Assembly: GCA_030684515.1 (NCBI GenBank)
Contig: JAUXVJ010000027.1
Location: forward strand, 1-64,000
Direction of reading: 5' to 3'
DNA: 64,000 nucleotides
From: Actinomycetota bacterium
GTDB lineage: Bacteria > Actinomycetota > Actinomycetes > S36-B12
Below, one piece after another: positions 1 through 8,331 of the stretch (position 1 is the first letter of the stretch; each line of letters starts with the position of its first letter). The notes under the pieces were generated by a model that saw only the letters and a list, made by a program, of their open reading frames with translations, was not told the DNA's origin and did no database searches. The position numbers were made by a program, and so were the translations under genes.

Positions 1-33
1 GAATCCGGCGCCTTGAATGCCACTGGAGACGCG

Positions 34-1095
34 ATGACCCAAACATCTGTCACTGAGCAGAACCTGACGGACTACCTGGATGCTGCTCGCCGAGGTGCAA
101 GGCTTGAGGCAATCGACATCGCCATCCAGATCCTCGAGGCAGGCATACCGGCAGAGATCATCATCACCGACCTGCTTGGCGCAGCCCAGGTGGCCATCGG
201 TCTGGGCTGGCAGCGCAACGAGTGGTCCGTAGCACTCGAACATCGCGCATCAGGCATCACAGAGTCAGCGCTTCAGGCGGTCACTGACGCGGCAATGCGT
301 CTGCCGGGAGCTCCCCGTGAGGGCTCGCTCGGCAGTGCTGTGGTCGCCTGCAGCGAGGGTGAGTGGCATGTGCTGCCAGCGCGCATGTCCACAGAGATCA
401 TGCGCCTTCGTGGTGCGGATCCGGTCTTCATCGGACCGTCGGTACCGGCGTCGGACCTGGCAGCGATGCTCGGTGAGCATCCACCCGCCGCCGTGGCCAT
501 CACCTGCTCCATGCCGATGTCGCTGGCAGGCACCTGGCGTTCGATCACTGCAGTGCGCGCACTCGGCATGACCGTCATCTGCGGTGGCCGCGGATTCGGT
601 CCTGGCGGTATCTGGGGACTCGCTCTTGGCGCCGATGCCTGGGCACCGACCTTCACCGCGGGCGCCGACCTGATGCTTGAGGCCATTGATGCGCCGCGGC
701 GCGAGCCTCGCGGCCCGGCCGGGTCTGCTGCCGCGATCGAGGAGATCCGCATCATCTCCCGTGATCGAGAGGCAATAGTCGAGGAGGCCACTGCAATGGC
801 GCTGGCAGCCTGGCCTTACCTGCGCGAATCCGACGCTGCTGTTCGCGCCACGCGTGAGGACCTTGCCAACACGCTGAAGATGCTCAGTGCAGCCACGATC
901 ACTGGGGGTTCCTCGATTGTCACCGACTACGTGCGGTGGTTCGAGTCGGTGCTAAGTGCCAGGAGCCTGCCGGTGTCCTACTGCAGTACGGCGTTCGACC
1001 TTCTGGAGCGCGTGCTGCCTGAGCAGCTGCAGATCACGCGAGCGATGACCGCACACGGCCTGGGCAGTTGCACTGCGGCGCCGATGCCGCTTTAG
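34..1095 (+). CDS. CarH-like cobalamin (B12)-binding protein lacking a DNA-binding domain
   Basis: The protein (353 aa from the ATG at 34) has a helical N-terminal half carrying a W-x9-EH motif (W66, E76, H77, numbered from an upstream TTG at 13) as in the adenosylcobalamin photoreceptor CarH, where it caps the upper face of B12. It is followed by a Rossmann-type B12 domain with a degenerate DxHxxG (E117-x-H119-x-x-P122), a later TCSMPMS serine segment and an ICGG glycine pair. The last ~120 residues look helical and I do not recognise them. There is no MerR-type HTH, so it is not a self-contained CarH repressor. GGAGA at 25-29 supports the ATG at 34; the frame is open to the window edge, so an upstream start is possible. 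A light or cobalamin sensor acting through a partner is an inference. Confidence 0.72.
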   Translation: MTQTSVTEQNLTDYLDAARRGARLEAIDIAIQILEAGIPAEIIITDLLGAAQVAIGLGWQRNEWSVALEHRASGITESALQAVTDAAMRLPGAPREGSLGSAVVACSEGEWHVLPARMSTEIMRLRGADPVFIGPSVPASDLAAMLGEHPPAAVAITCSMPMSLAGTWRSITAVRALGMTVICGGRGFGPGGIWGLALGADAWAPTFTAGADLMLEAIDAPRREPRGPAGSAAAIEEIRIISRDREAIVEEATAMALAAWPYLRESDAAVRATREDLANTLKMLSAATITGGSSIVTDYVRWFESVLSARSLPVSYCSTAFDLLERVLPEQLQITRAMTAHGLGSCTAAPMPL

Positions 1096-1403
1096 ACATG
1101 CGCAGGACGATCCGGTGCGAATTGTCGAAAGCCTCTTCAGCATCATCTTGAAATCCGGCTACCGTCATGAGCCCGACACGATGTACGCACTTGGCATTCA
1201 ATCCACCCGCGGACTAAGGCGTGCGTGAGTGGCCAGTTATTGCCCGAGTACCGGTTATCGCTCTGAACATGATGGTGCGGCGCCGTTCCCTTGCGGATGT
1301 GTGAAGTCATCCATACGAGCAATCCCCTTGCCATTTCACCTCGCGTGCTGTTAGTTGCTTCGAATGAGCATCGTTCGCACGCACGTCACAGGACAAAGCA
1401 CAC
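1096..1403. other. intergenic region, no gene recognised
   Basis: About 300 bases between the B12-binding protein and the CoA transferase. I see no tRNA, no strong hairpin and no ORF with a convincing ribosome-binding site. It presumably carries the promoter for the downstream CoA transferase, but no -10 box lies close to its GTG start. Confidence 0.4.
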
Positions 1404-3677
1404 GTGGCTGAACCGCAGTCGTCATCCAACAAATCTGCGCTACCACTTCTTGGCGTGCGGGTGCTCGAAGTCAGCTACTCACGTCCGGCTCGCATTGCCG
1501 GCCAGTTGCTGGCCGATCTCGGCGCAGATGTCGTCCGGCTCGTCTTGGACGGATCATCGCGCCCTCGCACGACCGAGCCCGGCGACATCAGTTGGGATAG
1601 GGGCAAGCGGGTTCTGAATGTGCCAAGCGACTATGCCGCTGTCCACGTGCACGAATCAGACATCCTCATTGTCGACGAGTCACCATCGAAGCTTGCGGCA
1701 CTTGGGCTTGCAGCAGCCCAGCTCAATCCGAAAGACAAGAGCTTCGTGCACGTCTGGGTTCCTCCTTATGGTCCCGAAGGCGAGTGGGCCGAACTTGCTG
1801 AAGACCCGCTGCTTGTTGCAGCAGCGGGAGGGGTAGCGGGTCAATACGCAGGAGCCCCCAACGGCCCAATAGCTCCGGTGGTGTCCAACACGACACAAGT
1901 GCACGGCGGTCTTGCGGCAGCGGCGGCGCTTGCCGGACTGCATGGATTGGAGCGCACCGGATACGGGTACAGCGCAACAGTCAGTGGGCTCCATGCTGCG
2001 TCATCCGTCCTGACCGCGATGACCTTCAACACCCTCGATCAGCCCACCATTCGCCGTTCCGGCGGCGGGCGGGCGCCGAACTTTCGCTCCTATCAAGGCA
2101 GTGACAAGCAATGGTTCTATCTCGCTGCTCTCACGCCAGATCTCGTGCTGCGCACTCTTGATGCCCTCGACCGGCTGGATCTTTACGCACTGCCAGAAGT
2201 TGAAGGCGACTTCTACAAGATGATGTCAAGCGCCGAGGCTCTGGCGAAAGTCAACGCCGCCCTGGAGGAACACTTCGCCGCGCAACCGAGCACCCACTGG
2301 ATCAATCTGCTGTCTGAGCACGGGCTGGCCGCCGCTCCAGTGACCAGCCGCGAAGCATGGATTGAGAGCGACATTGTCGCTGCAAACGGTGGCTTCGTGT
2401 TCGACGAGGACGCGCACGTTGGCGATGTGTGCATGCCATCTACCCCAGTCATCATCGATGGAGTCGCCCCACTTCCGGGACGTCTTCCCATCGCAGCTGA
2501 TCTGCCCAACTCTCCCGAACCCCTGTGGCAAGGAGGTCGCGCACTTCGCCCAGCCGCCACAGGCGACTACTTGATGCCGCTCGCGGGGATCAAAGTCATT
2601 GACGCAGCGTCATTCATCGCCGGCCCCTTTGTGTCGTCAGTCCTTGCCGAGTACGGCGCTGACGTCATACGGGTGGAGCCGCCCACAGGGGACACCTACC
2701 GAGCCTTCCCGATTCAGTTTCTGTCCATCAACCGCTACAAGCGTGGATTGGCCTTGGACGTGCCAAGCCCTGCAGGCGCCCAAACCTTGCTCGACCTTCT
2801 GCGCGAGACGGACATCCTCGTAGAGAACCTGCGCCCAGCACGGATGGAACGAATCGGTCTGGGTGACGATGCACTCCGACAGGCGAACGATCAGCTCATC
2901 CATGTGGGCGTCTCGGCCTACGGACTTGCCGAAGCCTGGGCGGACTCCCCCGGATTCGATCCCATATTCCAAGCCAGGAGCGGCATGACCATTGCTCAAG
3001 GCGGCGATGGCTACCCCACTGACTCCGGTGTCCCAACCGTTGACACTGCGACCGGGATCCTGGGTGCCGTGGGCGCCCTGGCAAGTCTGCATCGAAGGCT
3101 GCAACACTCAGTCGGATCAGACGTCGGGACCTCATTGGCGCTAGCAGTGACCTTCCTGCAGTTCAGCGAATTCACCACCTACAAAGACAGCCCGGCACCT
3201 GCCGTTGGCAGGGCCGACTATCGCGGCCCCAGCGACTTCCATCGGCTCTACGCATGCGAGGACTGCTGGATCGCGATCAACGCTGACACTGACGACAAAC
3301 GCAAGGCACTTCTCAAAGTGATGAACGCGACAGATTCCGACCAACTCGAGTCGTTGCTCCGAACGAAGACCAGCGAACAAGTACTTGCAGTGCTGTCAGG
3401 GATTGGCCTAGACGCCGTCCGGGCCTTGTCGTGGGAATCGTCTTTTACCGACCAGTTCGCTCTTGCAAACAATCTGACCTACACCGTTCACCACAAGCAA
3501 TTTGGACGAGCTGCGATCGTCCGCGGCTACTCAGACTGGTCGACAACCCAGGGTCGACGCCCTGCTGCATCATTTGAGATCGGTGAGGAATCGCTGACGA
3601 TTCTCGCTGAGGCTGGTCTTTCAGAGCAGCGCGTCGGAGAACTTCTCAATGCAGGAGTTGTCACGACGCCGTCTTGA
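1404..3677 (+). CDS. CaiB/BaiF family (class III) CoA transferase, tandem double-domain form
   Basis: 757 aa, about twice the usual ~400 aa of the family, made of two CoA-transferase III domains in tandem (about residues 15-370 and 395-750). Each half opens with the typical segment (LLGVRVLE..ADVVRLV and LAGIKVID..ADVIRVE). Enzymes of this family move CoA between carboxylic acids through an aspartyl-CoA intermediate. The expected catalytic Asp is seen in the second half (D547 in PTVDTATG); at the aligned place in the first half there is Asn (N162 in VVSNTTQ), so the first half is probably non-catalytic. The start is a GTG without a good Shine-Dalgarno. The substrate is unknown; the SDR downstream on the other strand may belong to the same degradative pathway, but this is not shown. 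Confidence 0.85.
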   Translation: MAEPQSSSNKSALPLLGVRVLEVSYSRPARIAGQLLADLGADVVRLVLDGSSRPRTTEPGDISWDRGKRVLNVPSDYAAVHVHESDILIVDESPSKLAALGLAAAQLNPKDKSFVHVWVPPYGPEGEWAELAEDPLLVAAAGGVAGQYAGAPNGPIAPVVSNTTQVHGGLAAAAALAGLHGLERTGYGYSATVSGLHAASSVLTAMTFNTLDQPTIRRSGGGRAPNFRSYQGSDKQWFYLAALTPDLVLRTLDALDRLDLYALPEVEGDFYKMMSSAEALAKVNAALEEHFAAQPSTHWINLLSEHGLAAAPVTSREAWIESDIVAANGGFVFDEDAHVGDVCMPSTPVIIDGVAPLPGRLPIAADLPNSPEPLWQGGRALRPAATGDYLMPLAGIKVIDAASFIAGPFVSSVLAEYGADVIRVEPPTGDTYRAFPIQFLSINRYKRGLALDVPSPAGAQTLLDLLRETDILVENLRPARMERIGLGDDALRQANDQLIHVGVSAYGLAEAWADSPGFDPIFQARSGMTIAQGGDGYPTDSGVPTVDTATGILGAVGALASLHRRLQHSVGSDVGTSLALAVTFLQFSEFTTYKDSPAPAVGRADYRGPSDFHRLYACEDCWIAINADTDDKRKALLKVMNATDSDQLESLLRTKTSEQVLAVLSGIGLDAVRALSWESSFTDQFALANNLTYTVHHKQFGRAAIVRGYSDWSTTQGRRPAASFEIGEESLTILAEAGLSEQRVGELLNAGVVTTPS

Positions 3678-3753
3678 CTCTGGGCAACTTAGACAGAACG
3701 GGCAGCACGGAGTTGTCACACAAGCGTCAAGTCCTTCAGTGCCAAGCTCAGAC

Positions 3754-4626
3754 TCAGCGAGCGTCGGCATCGTCAACTCGCATCACCATGCGATTGGCAG
3801 TGTCCTCGAAGAGCCACGGCACCTGGTCTGCTAGTTCACTCTGGGTCCAACGCGAAGCTGCGAACACCATGCGATTCTCGACCGGGTCCTGCCACGTTGC
3901 GATGCGGTCAGCGTCGACGGTGAAAATCTGACCGTTCAGCGGCTCCGATGCCTGCGACATCAGGTAGACGGCCATCGGCGCGATGTCCTCTGGCCCTCCC
4001 TTCATGACCATGTTCGACGCTTCTGTCATGCGCGTGTTGGCGATCGGCGCAATGGCGTTGCAGCGGAACGCGCCGCCCTCCCCCGCCATGGCAACACTCT
4101 TCATCAGCGCCACAACGCCTGCCTTCGCAGCGCGGTAGTTGGCGCGCACCGGATCTCCTTGGAGGTATCCGGAGGAGATCGCGACCATCGAGACCGGCCT
4201 CGCTGAAGCGACTGCCTGCTCCGCTGCGGCTCGGAACACGGTGAAGTGTCCTTTGAGGTGTGTATCAACCACGAAGGAGAAGTCGTCCTCGGACATCTCC
4301 AAGAACGGTCGGTGGCGCAACACGCCCGCGCAGCAGACCACGCCATCAAGGCCACCGAAGGCCTCTACAGCAGATCGAACGATTGCTTGCGCGCCTGCCA
4401 TCGACGTGACTGATTCACTGACAGCAATCGCGGAACCGCCCAGTTGCTCGATCTCACGAACCACGGCGGACGCGACCTCGGACTTCGGCGAAGTTCCATC
4501 GAGTCCAACGCCGTAGTCAGCAACCACGACATTGGCGCCCTCCGTCGCAGAGTGCAAAGCAATAGCGCGTCCGATACCGCGACCTGCTCCCGTGATGGCG
4601 ACGGTCTTGCCCTCAAGTGCTCCCAC
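3754..4626 (-). CDS. short-chain dehydrogenase/reductase (SDR)
   Basis: 290 aa, classical SDR length. It shows the cofactor motif TGAGRGIG (residues 12-19), the CCAG segment corresponding to NNAG, and the catalytic S151/S152, Y164 and K168 (YRAAK). It therefore oxidises or reduces an alcohol/ketone with NAD(P). The frame is open further upstream, but the GTG at 4626 has AAGGAGG seven bases before it and places the Gly motif at the usual distance from the N terminus, so this start is preferred. The C-terminal ~60 residues extend beyond the core. It faces the CoA transferase (convergent). Substrate unknown; hydroxyacyl-CoA-type dehydrogenases of this family often sit beside CoA transferases. 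Confidence 0.85.
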   Translation of the reverse strand: MGALEGKTVAITGAGRGIGRAIALHSATEGANVVVADYGVGLDGTSPKSEVASAVVREIEQLGGSAIAVSESVTSMAGAQAIVRSAVEAFGGLDGVVCCAGVLRHRPFLEMSEDDFSFVVDTHLKGHFTVFRAAAEQAVASARPVSMVAISSGYLQGDPVRANYRAAKAGVVALMKSVAMAGEGGAFRCNAIAPIANTRMTEASNMVMKGGPEDIAPMAVYLMSQASEPLNGQIFTVDADRIATWQDPVENRMVFAASRWTQSELADQVPWLFEDTANRMVMRVDDADAR

Positions 4627-5013
4627 GCGGGCGCCTCCTTCTGTGTCAGGGCAATTGTCCGGATGAAGGATCAGGGCGTCCACCCATGCGCCAACTCTCA
4701 GCAGAGCCGCGCACGCCAGGTTGAGGTGAGACGTTGGTTTCAAGCTGGACTACTGCATGGGGATTCCTCCTGGTCACACCACCACCCCAGAACCGATGCT
4801 AGCGATCGAATCGTATTGGCACTCTCGATGCCCACAGGATTCAGAACACATCACTCATGCTGACGAAAGACAGGCGTTCCAAGCGATTGAACGACGGAAC
4901 GTTGAAGGGTCGACCCCGTCCTCGCCCACAGCCACGCGGCGCCCACGCAGCAACAATTTCGCATGTAGACGGGCACATAAGCGTTTGTGCTGAAATCAGT
5001 GGGCCAATCCCAG
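4627..5013. other. intergenic region with a tRNA 3'-end-like fragment
   Basis: About 390 bases between the SDR promoter side and the 3' end of the NERD gene. Positions 4904-4930 read like a worn tRNA 3' half: a T-arm-like stem and loop (GAAGG, GTCGACC, CCGTC with one mismatch), then CTCGCCCA, which would be an acceptor strand. No matching 5' half (GGGCGAG) is found nearby, so this is at most a remnant such as an old attachment site. No other gene is recognised here. Confidence 0.25.
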
Positions 5014-5994
5014 TCAAGCTGAAGGAAGGGCCTCAGCCAATTGGGCGTATATGGAACGCCGATCACTCTCACCGAGTAGACCTTTCGCAGAGCGAAGCTT
5101 GCGACCCATCTCTCTCGATCCTCGGATTTCGACGCCTCTGACATGCAGGGTTCCCAACAGGGGAAGGTTTGCGTCGACGAAGCACAAAGTACCTTTGACG
5201 TTGATCTTCAAGGATCGATCAATGGAGGCCAACGCAGACTCAACCGCTTCCAGTTGCCGTCGCATCGAGTCCAGTAAATTGGTCCGGTTGCGCCCGCCAA
5301 TCCACAAATTCTCAGTCCGGGCAGTGAACAAGCCGCCAGACCTGCGCACTTCGACCTTGGCTCCCTTGAAGTACTTAATGTCAATTACGTGGATGCCCTC
5401 TGCAGTTACAGCCAGCATGTCGATATCGCCATTTCGTAGGCCAGGCCCAAGCCGACGATTGAGGAGAAAGAGGACGCTTTCTCCGCAACGCCCGAGAATG
5501 CGCTCGGCCGCCTTGCGCTCGCCCTCGGCGCCAACTCGAAGCGACTGAGTTGTTGCCGGCTCTCCGGAAATGGCTAGAAGTAATCCGCCCACCCTCGGAA
5601 ATCGCTCTTTTACCGTCGCCTCTCGCTTAGCCGCACGACGGTCGGCCTCGCGGCGAAGGGAAGCGCCTGCATCAGAGGCCGTCACGGGCTTGCTTGCAGG
5701 ACTCGCATCGAGATCAGTTTCTGGTTCTGGCCTCGACTCCGCAGTAATAGGCGATGCAGCTCCAAGCTCAGGCTGCGAGTTGTGCGCTGCGGCCGCCGAG
5801 CTATCCAATGGAGCGAGATCCAAGCACTGCTCGCATACGACGACTCGCTTGACGCGGTCCCAACCAGCTCGTGTTCCCACTGGCAGTGAACAACCGCACG
5901 AACACACGCCATCCTTGCGCAAACGCATTACCTTCACTCTGGGTCGATTCCCGTCTTCAACGGACGCTTCAGACACTTCGCCGCCTTCCCTCAT
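5014..5994 (-). CDS. NERD-domain (nuclease-related) protein with N-terminal zinc-ribbon-like motif
   Basis: 326 aa. The N terminus holds five cysteines in a ribbon-like arrangement (C31, C33, C35, C54, C57), then a low-complexity linker (about 60-115). From about 150 comes a NERD domain: GAEGER (E157/E159), NGDIDML (D190/D192) and VIDIKYFKG (D205, K207), which fits a PD-(D/E)xK-like nuclease core. NERD proteins are thought to act on DNA and are frequent in defence and mobile regions; the exact role is not known. It lies 75 bases downstream of the EVE-HNH gene on the same strand, with an unusual hairpin cluster between. The start could be the ATG at 5994 or the GTG at 5976, which has a purine-rich AGGGAAGG upstream. 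Confidence 0.78.
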   Translation of the reverse strand: MREGGEVSEASVEDGNRPRVKVMRLRKDGVCSCGCSLPVGTRAGWDRVKRVVVCEQCLDLAPLDSSAAAAHNSQPELGAASPITAESRPEPETDLDASPASKPVTASDAGASLRREADRRAAKREATVKERFPRVGGLLLAISGEPATTQSLRVGAEGERKAAERILGRCGESVLFLLNRRLGPGLRNGDIDMLAVTAEGIHVIDIKYFKGAKVEVRRSGGLFTARTENLWIGGRNRTNLLDSMRRQLEAVESALASIDRSLKINVKGTLCFVDANLPLLGTLHVRGVEIRGSREMGRKLRSAKGLLGESDRRSIYAQLAEALPSA

Positions 5995-6006
5995 CTTTTG
6001 AGGGGT

Positions 6007-6058
6007 ATCGGCTCAATGCCTTGTCCGCAAGGCATTCCCGGGATACCTGGGAGCCGAT
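6007..6058. other. compact three-way-junction inverted-repeat structure between two nuclease genes
   Basis: In the 75-base gap between the HNH gene and the NERD gene, an outer stem (ATCGGCT 6007-6013 with AGCCGAT 6052-6058) encloses two perfect hairpins: a 9-bp stem with a TCCG loop (6015-6036) and a 6-bp stem with an ATA loop including one G-T pair (6037-6051). The whole element folds with nearly no unpaired bases. There is no T-run on the minus strand after it, so it is not a classical intrinsic terminator. It could be an attenuator, an RNA-processing or stabilising element, or a palindromic repeat; function unknown. Confidence 0.6.
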
Positions 6059-6069
6059 CGCGCGAATGT

Positions 6070-7017
6070 TTAAGCAGCTTGAAATACGTGCTCTCGGTGG
6101 TATTCCAAGTACTTCAACTGAGCGGGGCGGAAAGGCTCGGTGACGAAGTCAGGATCCATACGAATCTTTTGCATGTCGTCGCGAGGCAGGTGCTGCGAGA
6201 TGATCAATTGACTCTGCTGGTCAAATGTCACAAACCCTCGATCAAAGAGGCGATCGTAGGTGGGAGTCAGCATCAACCCATTGAATCGATCCAGTCGCTC
6301 CTCATTCGTCTGACATCGATGCCAAGGCTGTATATGGCTGGCCACGAGAAGTTGCGGATTTGAAACCCCAGTGAACCGACAAGACGGCTCAACGAAGGAC
6401 ACACCCTCGCGGAAACGACCCTGCCCACGGCGAGCGGCGATAAGTGCAGTCCGGTCTGTTTCCTCGATTGGAGCCCGCTTGAGGAATTGCTCAAGCTTGT
6501 CCTCGCCGATCCGACGAAGGTCAAGGTCATTTCGCTGCAAAGTGCGGCCAAATTCATAATCAACAGCAGACTCAACCTTGCTCAAGATCACATGAGCGAA
6601 AGCTTCCGGAATCTCAAACAAATACGCGGTAAGGCTGTTGCCGTTCTCTTGGATCGGGGAGTACTTTTCCGGCCGCAACGGCAGCAACTCATTCAGGAAA
6701 TCTTTAGGTCGCACTCGCTCTGACTTTGCGAGTTCTTTGAAGTCGACTTCTACTCGCCAACCCAAGTCCGCCCACACTGCGCCGGCGCTACCAAATTCCT
6801 GAGGCTTCGGTGACTCGAAAGCAGTGCTAACAGCAATCCCGACCGCTCGGATTTGCGAACCTGCGTACGACAGGACAACGTCTCCAGGATCAACCATGGT
6901 CATGTTGAGGTAGTACTGACTGCGTCCGCCATTGTTGTTCGTCTTGGGCGACCACATATAACCGCCCGGAACTTCACTCCGGTACGTCTGCCCTTGATTC
7001 ACCCACCAGTACCGCAC
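6070..7017 (-). CDS. EVE-like/HNH endonuclease, putative modification-dependent restriction enzyme
   Basis: 315 aa. The N-terminal ~150 residues begin with RYWWVNQGQTYR and resemble the EVE/PUA-like fold that reads modified bases; the C-terminal part is an HNH nuclease of the HNH_2 type with CRFTG, ASH228IQPW, RFN246GLML and YDRLFD259. EVE-HNH fusions are known type IV enzymes (for example VcaM4I) that cut DNA with modified cytosines. That this one does so is inferred from its architecture. The GTG start is supported by a TAGCTT -10 box six bases upstream (leaderless). The NERD gene follows on the same strand, suggesting a two-gene defence locus. Confidence 0.78.
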   Translation of the reverse strand: MRYWWVNQGQTYRSEVPGGYMWSPKTNNNGGRSQYYLNMTMVDPGDVVLSYAGSQIRAVGIAVSTAFESPKPQEFGSAGAVWADLGWRVEVDFKELAKSERVRPKDFLNELLPLRPEKYSPIQENGNSLTAYLFEIPEAFAHVILSKVESAVDYEFGRTLQRNDLDLRRIGEDKLEQFLKRAPIEETDRTALIAARRGQGRFREGVSFVEPSCRFTGVSNPQLLVASHIQPWHRCQTNEERLDRFNGLMLTPTYDRLFDRGFVTFDQQSQLIISQHLPRDDMQKIRMDPDFVTEPFRPAQLKYLEYHREHVFQAA

Positions 7018-7023
7018 GAACGA

Positions 7024-7029
7024 AAGCTA
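7024..7029 (-). promoter_or_regulatory. -10 box of a leaderless promoter for the EVE-HNH gene
   Basis: TAGCTT on the minus strand, six bases before the GTG start; it fits the TANNNT pattern and the spacing expected when transcription begins at the start codon. Confidence 0.5.
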
Positions 7030-7065
7030 CTCAGCGAAAGCGCCAAGCGCTAGCGATCAACTATA

Positions 7066-7104
7066 AGTGAGCCCCAGCACTAAAGATCCAGGCTGGGGCT
7101 CACT
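7066..7104. terminator. strong hairpin, probable terminator of the amidohydrolase gene
   Basis: Perfect 13-bp stem (AGTGAGCCCCAGC at 7066-7078 with its complement at 7092-7104) and a 13-base loop. It lies just after the stop codon of the amidohydrolase gene (minus strand) and before the HNH promoter, so it separates the two units. Confidence 0.75.
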
Positions 7105-7124
7105 TTGTCGTTCGAAGGTAACTT

Positions 7125-8264
7125 CTACGAACTGCGCGGGAAGTTGTAGAGCTTGCGCGCATTCCACTCAGTGATCTTCTGGGCCTCGTCATCAGGCACA
7201 TCAGTCATCGTCGCCTCCAGCAGCTTGCGCGTGTGCGGCCAGTTGCTGTCTGAGTGCGGGTAGTCGCTTTCGAACATGATGTTGTCAACACCGATGAGAT
7301 CGCGATTGCGGATACCGGCCTCATCAACGATGAAGCATCCGTAGACGTGATCCTTGAACAAGTCAGAGGGCTTCACTTCCCGGTTCACGTCGTTGTACCA
7401 GCGGTGGCGATCCCACACGTAGTCGATGCGCTCAAGCATGTAGGGCATCCAGCCAACGCCGCCTTCAGACAGTGCCATCTTCACGCCGGGGAACTTGTGG
7501 AATACCGGGCTGAGCAACAACTCAGCCAGCGCGCTTGCCGAGTTCAAGCCAAACAATGAGATGCCGACGGTGAAGTTGCTCGAACGGCCCTCATCTGAGA
7601 TCAAGGGGAATCCGCCACTGCCGAAGTGGAGCGAGAGCGGGAGGTTTGCCTCTTGGCAGGCAGCCAGGACTGGGTCCCAGTGCGTGGTGTGCCAGGAGGG
7701 CAGACCAATGCGGTCTGGCAGCTCTGGGAAGGTGATGCTCTTGGCGCCCTTGGCAGCCGTCCGGTTGATCTCCTTGACCGTTCCTTCAACATCCCAGTAC
7801 GGCACCATCATCAGCGGAATCTGCCGGTCCGGATACGGCGCGCACCACTCGTCGATGATGAAGTCGTTGTACGCCTGAATCACGAGCTCGGCGAGCTTGA
7901 AGTCCTTTGACTGCGCAAGCGCGCTGCCGGCGAAACCGGCAAAGGTCGGGAAGCACAACTGGGCATGCACGCCCTCGATGTCCATGTCCTTGATGCGCTC
8001 ATCTATTGCGTAGCAGCCTTGCAGCATGTCGGAGTAGCTGCGCGGCTCCTGACCGAACTCCTTGTGGGGCTTGCCGGCAACCGCATTGGTCGCGAAGTTC
8101 GACGCCTTCTCGCCTTCATAGATCCACCAATCAGCACCCTCGATGTTCTCGATGCGAGGAGCGACGTCGGCGTATTTGGCGGGGAGGCGATCCAGGAACA
8201 CCCGGGGGTGCTCGACCACGTGATCGTCGACGGAAACTATCTGGGTGTCTGCTGGCAGGGCCAT
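7125..8264 (-). CDS. amidohydrolase 2 family metal-dependent hydrolase (ACMSD-like)
   Basis: 379 aa. It has the features of the amidohydrolase-related (TIM-barrel) family: an N-terminal SVDDHVVE metal-binding segment (a D-x-H form), a central LSLHFGSGG histidine, and FESDYPHSDSNWP near the C terminus, which supplies the catalytic Asp and a His. Members include decarboxylases and hydrolases of cyclic or acyl compounds in catabolism. The ATG start has GGAGG at a good distance. It is a single-gene unit ended by the hairpin at 7066-7104; substrate cannot be told from the sequence. Confidence 0.82.
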   Translation of the reverse strand: MALPADTQIVSVDDHVVEHPRVFLDRLPAKYADVAPRIENIEGADWWIYEGEKASNFATNAVAGKPHKEFGQEPRSYSDMLQGCYAIDERIKDMDIEGVHAQLCFPTFAGFAGSALAQSKDFKLAELVIQAYNDFIIDEWCAPYPDRQIPLMMVPYWDVEGTVKEINRTAAKGAKSITFPELPDRIGLPSWHTTHWDPVLAACQEANLPLSLHFGSGGFPLISDEGRSSNFTVGISLFGLNSASALAELLLSPVFHKFPGVKMALSEGGVGWMPYMLERIDYVWDRHRWYNDVNREVKPSDLFKDHVYGCFIVDEAGIRNRDLIGVDNIMFESDYPHSDSNWPHTRKLLEATMTDVPDDEAQKITEWNARKLYNFPRSS

Positions 8265-8331
8265 GTGGAACCTCCGGAATATCGCCTAGCGAGGGTCAGG
8301 CTTGATGCTCACCAGCCAAGCACAAATATCC

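Noticed and set aside
5941-5955. GGGTCGATTCCCGTC, nearly the T-arm of tRNA-Gly at 57630-57643
   Set aside because: It lacks one base, carries no acceptor sequence and lies in the coding frame of the NERD gene; a chance match is more likely than an attachment site.
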